Assembly (NCBI RefSeq): GCF_040581485.1
Contig: NC_090128.1
Coordinates: 8,122,001-8,186,000, forward strand
Direction of reading: 5' to 3'
DNA length: 64,000 bases
Source: Linepithema humile
Taxonomy: Eukaryota; Arthropoda; Insecta; Hymenoptera; Formicidae
Shown: piece after piece, positions 60,624-64,000 of the stretch
How the letters are laid out: each line of letters starts with the position of its first letter
Position numbering within the stretch: position 1 is the stretch's first letter
Translations under genes and position numbers: made by a program
The notes under the pieces: model-generated
Told to the model about the DNA's origin: nothing
The model's input: the letters and a program-made list of their open reading frames with translations, nothing else
Database searches by the model: none

Positions 60624-61257
60624 GCGACTCGCTCTCGTCGTTACGGTAGGGTTTGCTTTGAACGGGATCGCAGTCGCGGCAGATGGCCGTCGTTGGAAAA
60701 ACGTCGGAAAAACCATCTGACAGCTTGCGCTACTGCGTCCGGGCCGATAAAGAAATTATTATTGCTGCTATCGAGCGCAGTCAAGTAGAAGCATTTCTTC
60801 CTGAGATTAATGTCTTTCCGGAGAAAAGTTTTTGCCGCCGTCTGCTTTTCAGGAAAGCCATTTTCAGTAGTCTTTGAAAGTCTCTCGTAATTATTCCGCG
60901 TGAATAATATCTTTCGAAGAGACTTTAATTATTTAACAAATATTTTCCTCGTCATTTGTAGTAGGTTTGCTATTTGTAGTCCGTTATCGAAGGCACCTCC
61001 AAAATTAACAGCATAGATAAATATTAATATCTAATAAAAGAATGTAATGATATCAGAATAAATGTTAAAATTTTAGTGGTTTTGCATTAAAATGTTTGCG
61101 AAGAAATTCTTGCGCTTTTCGCAATTCGAGTTCTCATTGCGGCTATTTTTGCTCTCTGCCAATCGCAACGTTAATGAGTCATAATAAAGTCAGCAGCGTA
61201 CGAGCGCAATTACAGCTAACAACTCGCGTGCGTTTCGCGCATTTCGCTCTGCATTCG

Positions 61258-61270
61258 CCCCCCCCCCCCC
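61258..61270. repeat. 13-base C homopolymer
   Basis: Uninterrupted C run followed by a TCC pyrimidine tract. Confidence 0.95.
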
Positions 61271-63077
61271 TCCTTCTCTCCCCGCACGTTTCTACGTTAA
61301 CGTTACAGACGTATGTGTGCACGCTCAAGCGCGGCCGCGCGGATTCGGTTTCAATTATTAGTCGGAGCCGCGCCGCCTGATTATCTACCTGTTCATGCAG
61401 GTGCATTACGCGCAGGTAAGCTACTCTCGGTGTGGCCCGAAAATTATGCCCGCTGAGCTCGTAGCTTCGCATGCGGATTCACCTGCTCGATAATGACTCT
61501 ATCGAGACGGGAGAAGATTCCCGGAGCTGAAGGCTCGACTTTGCCAGCACGATAGCATCCCGCTGCACCTGTCCGTTCTCGGCTCGTTAAGATACGCGTT
61601 TTTTAGATTTCGGCAACTTGTTAAATTAGAAAATTATGCGCCGGAAGCGTACGATCGTTACGCGCGGAAGTCGCTTTCTTTTTGTACGTTTCCTAAGAAT
61701 TTCTAATTAACTTGTAACTATCGTGATTAAAGTAGAGCAATATGTAGAGTCACGATACGCTTCATACGGTAAATAAGTTACTATTGGCTGATTTAATTTT
61801 GCTGAAATAACTTTTTACATTTTCTTGCAAAATAAAATCACATCTCACAGGCAAAAACTTTCCACTCTACATTCTTCCATCTTTCTTTTTCTCAACTTAA
61901 TTTTGATTTGTTTCTTCGCACTTTTCGCGGTGGCGAAACGTGTACGTTATTTTATTCAGTTGTGCTTAAAAATCGGCGAGAAAACTTCTCGGTGAGCATC
62001 TTATTAGCGGCGCGGCGCAAGCGGCAGGAAATTCAATTGCAAAAGCGCCGATTGCCGGAATATCTCGAGTGATTACCTTAAAGAAGTCAGAAAGCATCCG
62101 GGCTATCATTCTGCGAAAGAGTAACGGACCGAGACGGAATGACAGCGGCGCGTCCGCACGAAGGAGGCTGCATCCCGGTGGTGCGGCGCAGGAAAGGAAG
62201 CTCTTGGTTGCCGGAGGAAATTGAAAAATCCGGGTAAAAAGGACGCGGGCGGGCGTGCGGACTACGGAGTATTTAATTTAACTTTTTCCTCGTTTTAGCC
62301 GCATTTCCAATTTTCCTTCGTCCCGCGGCGCGCTGGAGGTTAAGCCGCGGCCGAGGCGTCGCGACGCTCGGCAAACGCCAACGCTCCGTAGAAGGAAAGA
62401 AAGGGAAAAAGGAAGGCGTTGCTCGTGCGAGCGGGTGAACGATACGAGTTATTTTCCCGTAGCGAATGTGCATGTGTGCGTGTGTGGACTAGGAAAAAAT
62501 TGGAGTAGGTTATTTGAAAGAGGGATAAATTCCTCGGTCGAGCGAGCGCCGAGCTGAAGTTGCTTTAATCTTAAGCGGCTAATGTGCGCCGTGAATAACT
62601 TTATCGAGTCGTATATTTGGGATATCGGCTATTTCCAATTTTGATTGAAAATTGGGTTTTTCTCTTCGCGCTTTCAGATAAAGCAAATTCAGTGATGCGT
62701 TTTGAATACGAAGCATACCCATTCAAGCCGGATAAAAGAAAGCGATAATCATAAAACTGATGAAGAAGGTTAATAACTTCTCGAACAAAAATAAATTTGT
62801 TGATAAAATCTTTTATTTTCATGAACGCTTTCTAGCTTTCTAAAATTTTTCTACGCAGTTATTCGAAATTCGTGATCGTTATGTTGTGTGCGCGATGCAG
62901 CTACAGCTGGCAAGAACTTTCTCGCGTCGGGACTCCATACAGATGAACTTTGCTTATAAATTTTGTATTAATCTATCGTAAACTATAGGTATAAGTCAGA
63001 GCTTGGCACGATCTGGAAAGCCACTCTGGTAATTATAGTAAACTCAATTATATCGATGTCAGTCTGTGCATAATGCC

Positions 63078-63149
<72 letters not shown>

Positions 63150-63164
63150 AGAGAAAGAGAGAGC
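63078..63164. repeat. (GAAA)n(GA)n microsatellite in the left arm
   Basis: Four to five GAAA units, then about 25 GA units with GAAA interruptions at the end. Confidence 0.95.
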
Positions 63165-63603
63165 TTTCATTAAACGAAAGACTATCGCAGCGTATAATAT
63201 TTACATCAAAGCGTGGCACGATCTGCACAGTCGTAATCAAGGTGCTCTGTGCCTCAGGTGCAAATCTAATCTGTCGAATATAATTTAATAATATTTTAAG
63301 ATTATATTATATATATTATAAATGTAATTAATAGTCGAGAATTGTAACTTTGTTATTGAATTAATTATTTAAAGAGATAAAGTCACGTTTGAAGCATTGA
63401 CATTTAGCAGTCAGGAGGTATCGCATCGCGTTACAGGTGCGCCGTACCTGAGACAGAGCGTCCGTCGCACGCCTTGATTACGCTGTCAGGCGACTCGTTC
63501 TTAAGATCTTAAGACGTAGGTGTTGATTCACGGAAATGTGCGGATCGTGCCAAGCTTTGATATAAGTATTATACGCTGCGATAGTCTTTAATGAAAGTTC
63601 TCG

Positions 63604-63604
<1 letters not shown>

Positions 63605-63678
<74 letters not shown>

Positions 63679-63693
63679 TTCTCTTTTCTTTCT
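63605..63693. repeat. (TC)n microsatellite in the right arm
   Basis: TC tract interrupted at three places, ending in TTTC units; inverse counterpart of the left-arm tract. Confidence 0.95.
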
Positions 63694-63754
63694 TATTATG
63701 CACAGACTGATGTCGATGTAATTGAGCTTACTATAATTACCGGAGTAGCCTTCC

Positions 63755-64000
63755 AACATTATCGATCTCTAAACAATTTTTAATCTTGACTATCTGGTCC
63801 TAACCGAATATTTATACCGTTTTGATACCGCATCAAATTAATTGATACATTGAAATTCATGAAATAACTTTTGACGTCGTTTAAGATGGTTCTTTACCCT
63901 TGTTAAACTAGCACCCCCACCACAAAAAATTAAAATAAAATATATAACAAAGGTTGGTTCTTTAGTAAATCGAGTTACCATAGAAATGTCTAGTTTCTTT
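63755..64000. other. AT-rich window end
   Basis: Nothing recognised in the last 246 bases. Confidence 0.6.

Larger units (their letters stand above)
49983..63014. other. Long non-coding stretch alternating AT-rich and CpG-rich DNA
   Basis: CpG-rich blocks occur near 50830-51080, 51370-52030, 53040-53330, 54780-55200, 56150-56350, 56880-57180, 57860-58320, 58550-59110, 59500-60060, 60400-60880, 61100-61680 and 61930-62500. All longer frames (up to 179 codons at 51490-52029 minus, opposed by 129 codons plus) are in these blocks, overlap frames on the other strand, and are rich in Arg, Ser and Pro with no domain. I see no gene. Simple repeats are listed separately. A TACAGGGTGCTCT string at 52037 may be a lone transposon end. 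Confidence 0.45.
63015..63754. repeat. Inverted duplication of about 740 bp built around GA microsatellites
   Basis: The left arm (63015 to about 63263) and right arm (about 63430-63754) are inverted copies. Shared blocks are GGTAATTATAGTAA, CAGTCTGTGCATAAT, a GAAA/GA tract, ATTAAA...GACTATCGCAGCG, TTGGCACGATC/GTGGCACGATC and CGTAATCAAGG with CTCAGGT. The right arm holds about 55 extra bases. The 71-, 85- and 93-codon frames over it are microsatellite read-through. Confidence 0.8.

Noticed and set aside
63478..63759. 93-codon frame with Arg-Glu repeats
   Set aside because: Translation of a GA microsatellite within an inverted duplication.
1..64000. CRISPR arrays, operons, bacterial contamination
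   Set aside because: No regularly spaced repeats, no ribosome-binding sites or dense coding; everything fits animal nuclear DNA.

Overview
This is a stretch of animal nuclear DNA, almost certainly from an insect and most likely a hymenopteran such as an ant. The evidence is cytochrome P450 family 4 (CYP4) exon relics with insect-type membrane anchors, a Jockey-clade LINE, a Ty3/gypsy element, many foldback DNA transposons (hAT-, Harbinger-, piggyBac- and TA-flanked types), and AT-rich DNA alternating with very CpG-rich blocks. The ant assignment is inference. There are no bacterial genes, operons or CRISPR arrays, and I recognised no tRNA or rRNA gene. No complete protein-coding host gene is visible.

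Layout. 1-920: the tail of a proline-rich reading frame followed by a possible LTR. 1606-1783 and 6203-6361: two plus-strand CYP4 fragments (a K-helix exon and an N-terminal exon) separated by a dead Jockey LINE (about 2050-6105). The LINE itself carries a 263-bp SINE-like insert, a 245-bp solo LTR and a deletion of part of its reverse transcriptase. 6588-6627: a small hammerhead-ribozyme-like motif. 7077-10766: a minus-strand Ty3/gypsy relic (gag, zinc knuckle, protease, RT, RNase H, start of integrase), with a 435-bp palindromic hAT-like element inside the RT and an ATT microsatellite read as polyasparagine beside the protease.

10874-14280 is a nest of foldback elements and a possible solo LTR. 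14300-64000 is mostly non-coding. AT-rich DNA alternates with CpG-rich blocks in which many short open frames occur on both strands; I read these as compositional shadows. Inside it are: a cluster of related inverted-repeat elements at 19851-21534 enclosing a 139-codon frame and two phase-compatible exon-like segments; a hAT-like element at 27347-27656; a diverged duplicated segment at 29685-29828 and 32168-32324, each copy with a GTAAGT donor-like site; a CpG-rich 5'-exon candidate at 38500-40755 ending in a strong splice donor; a TA-flanked element at 45011-45595; a piggyBac-like element at 49733-49978; and a large inverted duplication built around GA microsatellites at 63015-63754.

Overall the left 14 kb looks like a decayed CYP4 locus overrun by nested mobile elements. 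The remaining 50 kb looks like intergenic or long-intron sequence, possibly of a gene whose first exon lies near 38.5-40.8 kb. Most calls are motif-level readings by eye; homology searches and transcript evidence would be needed to settle exon calls.
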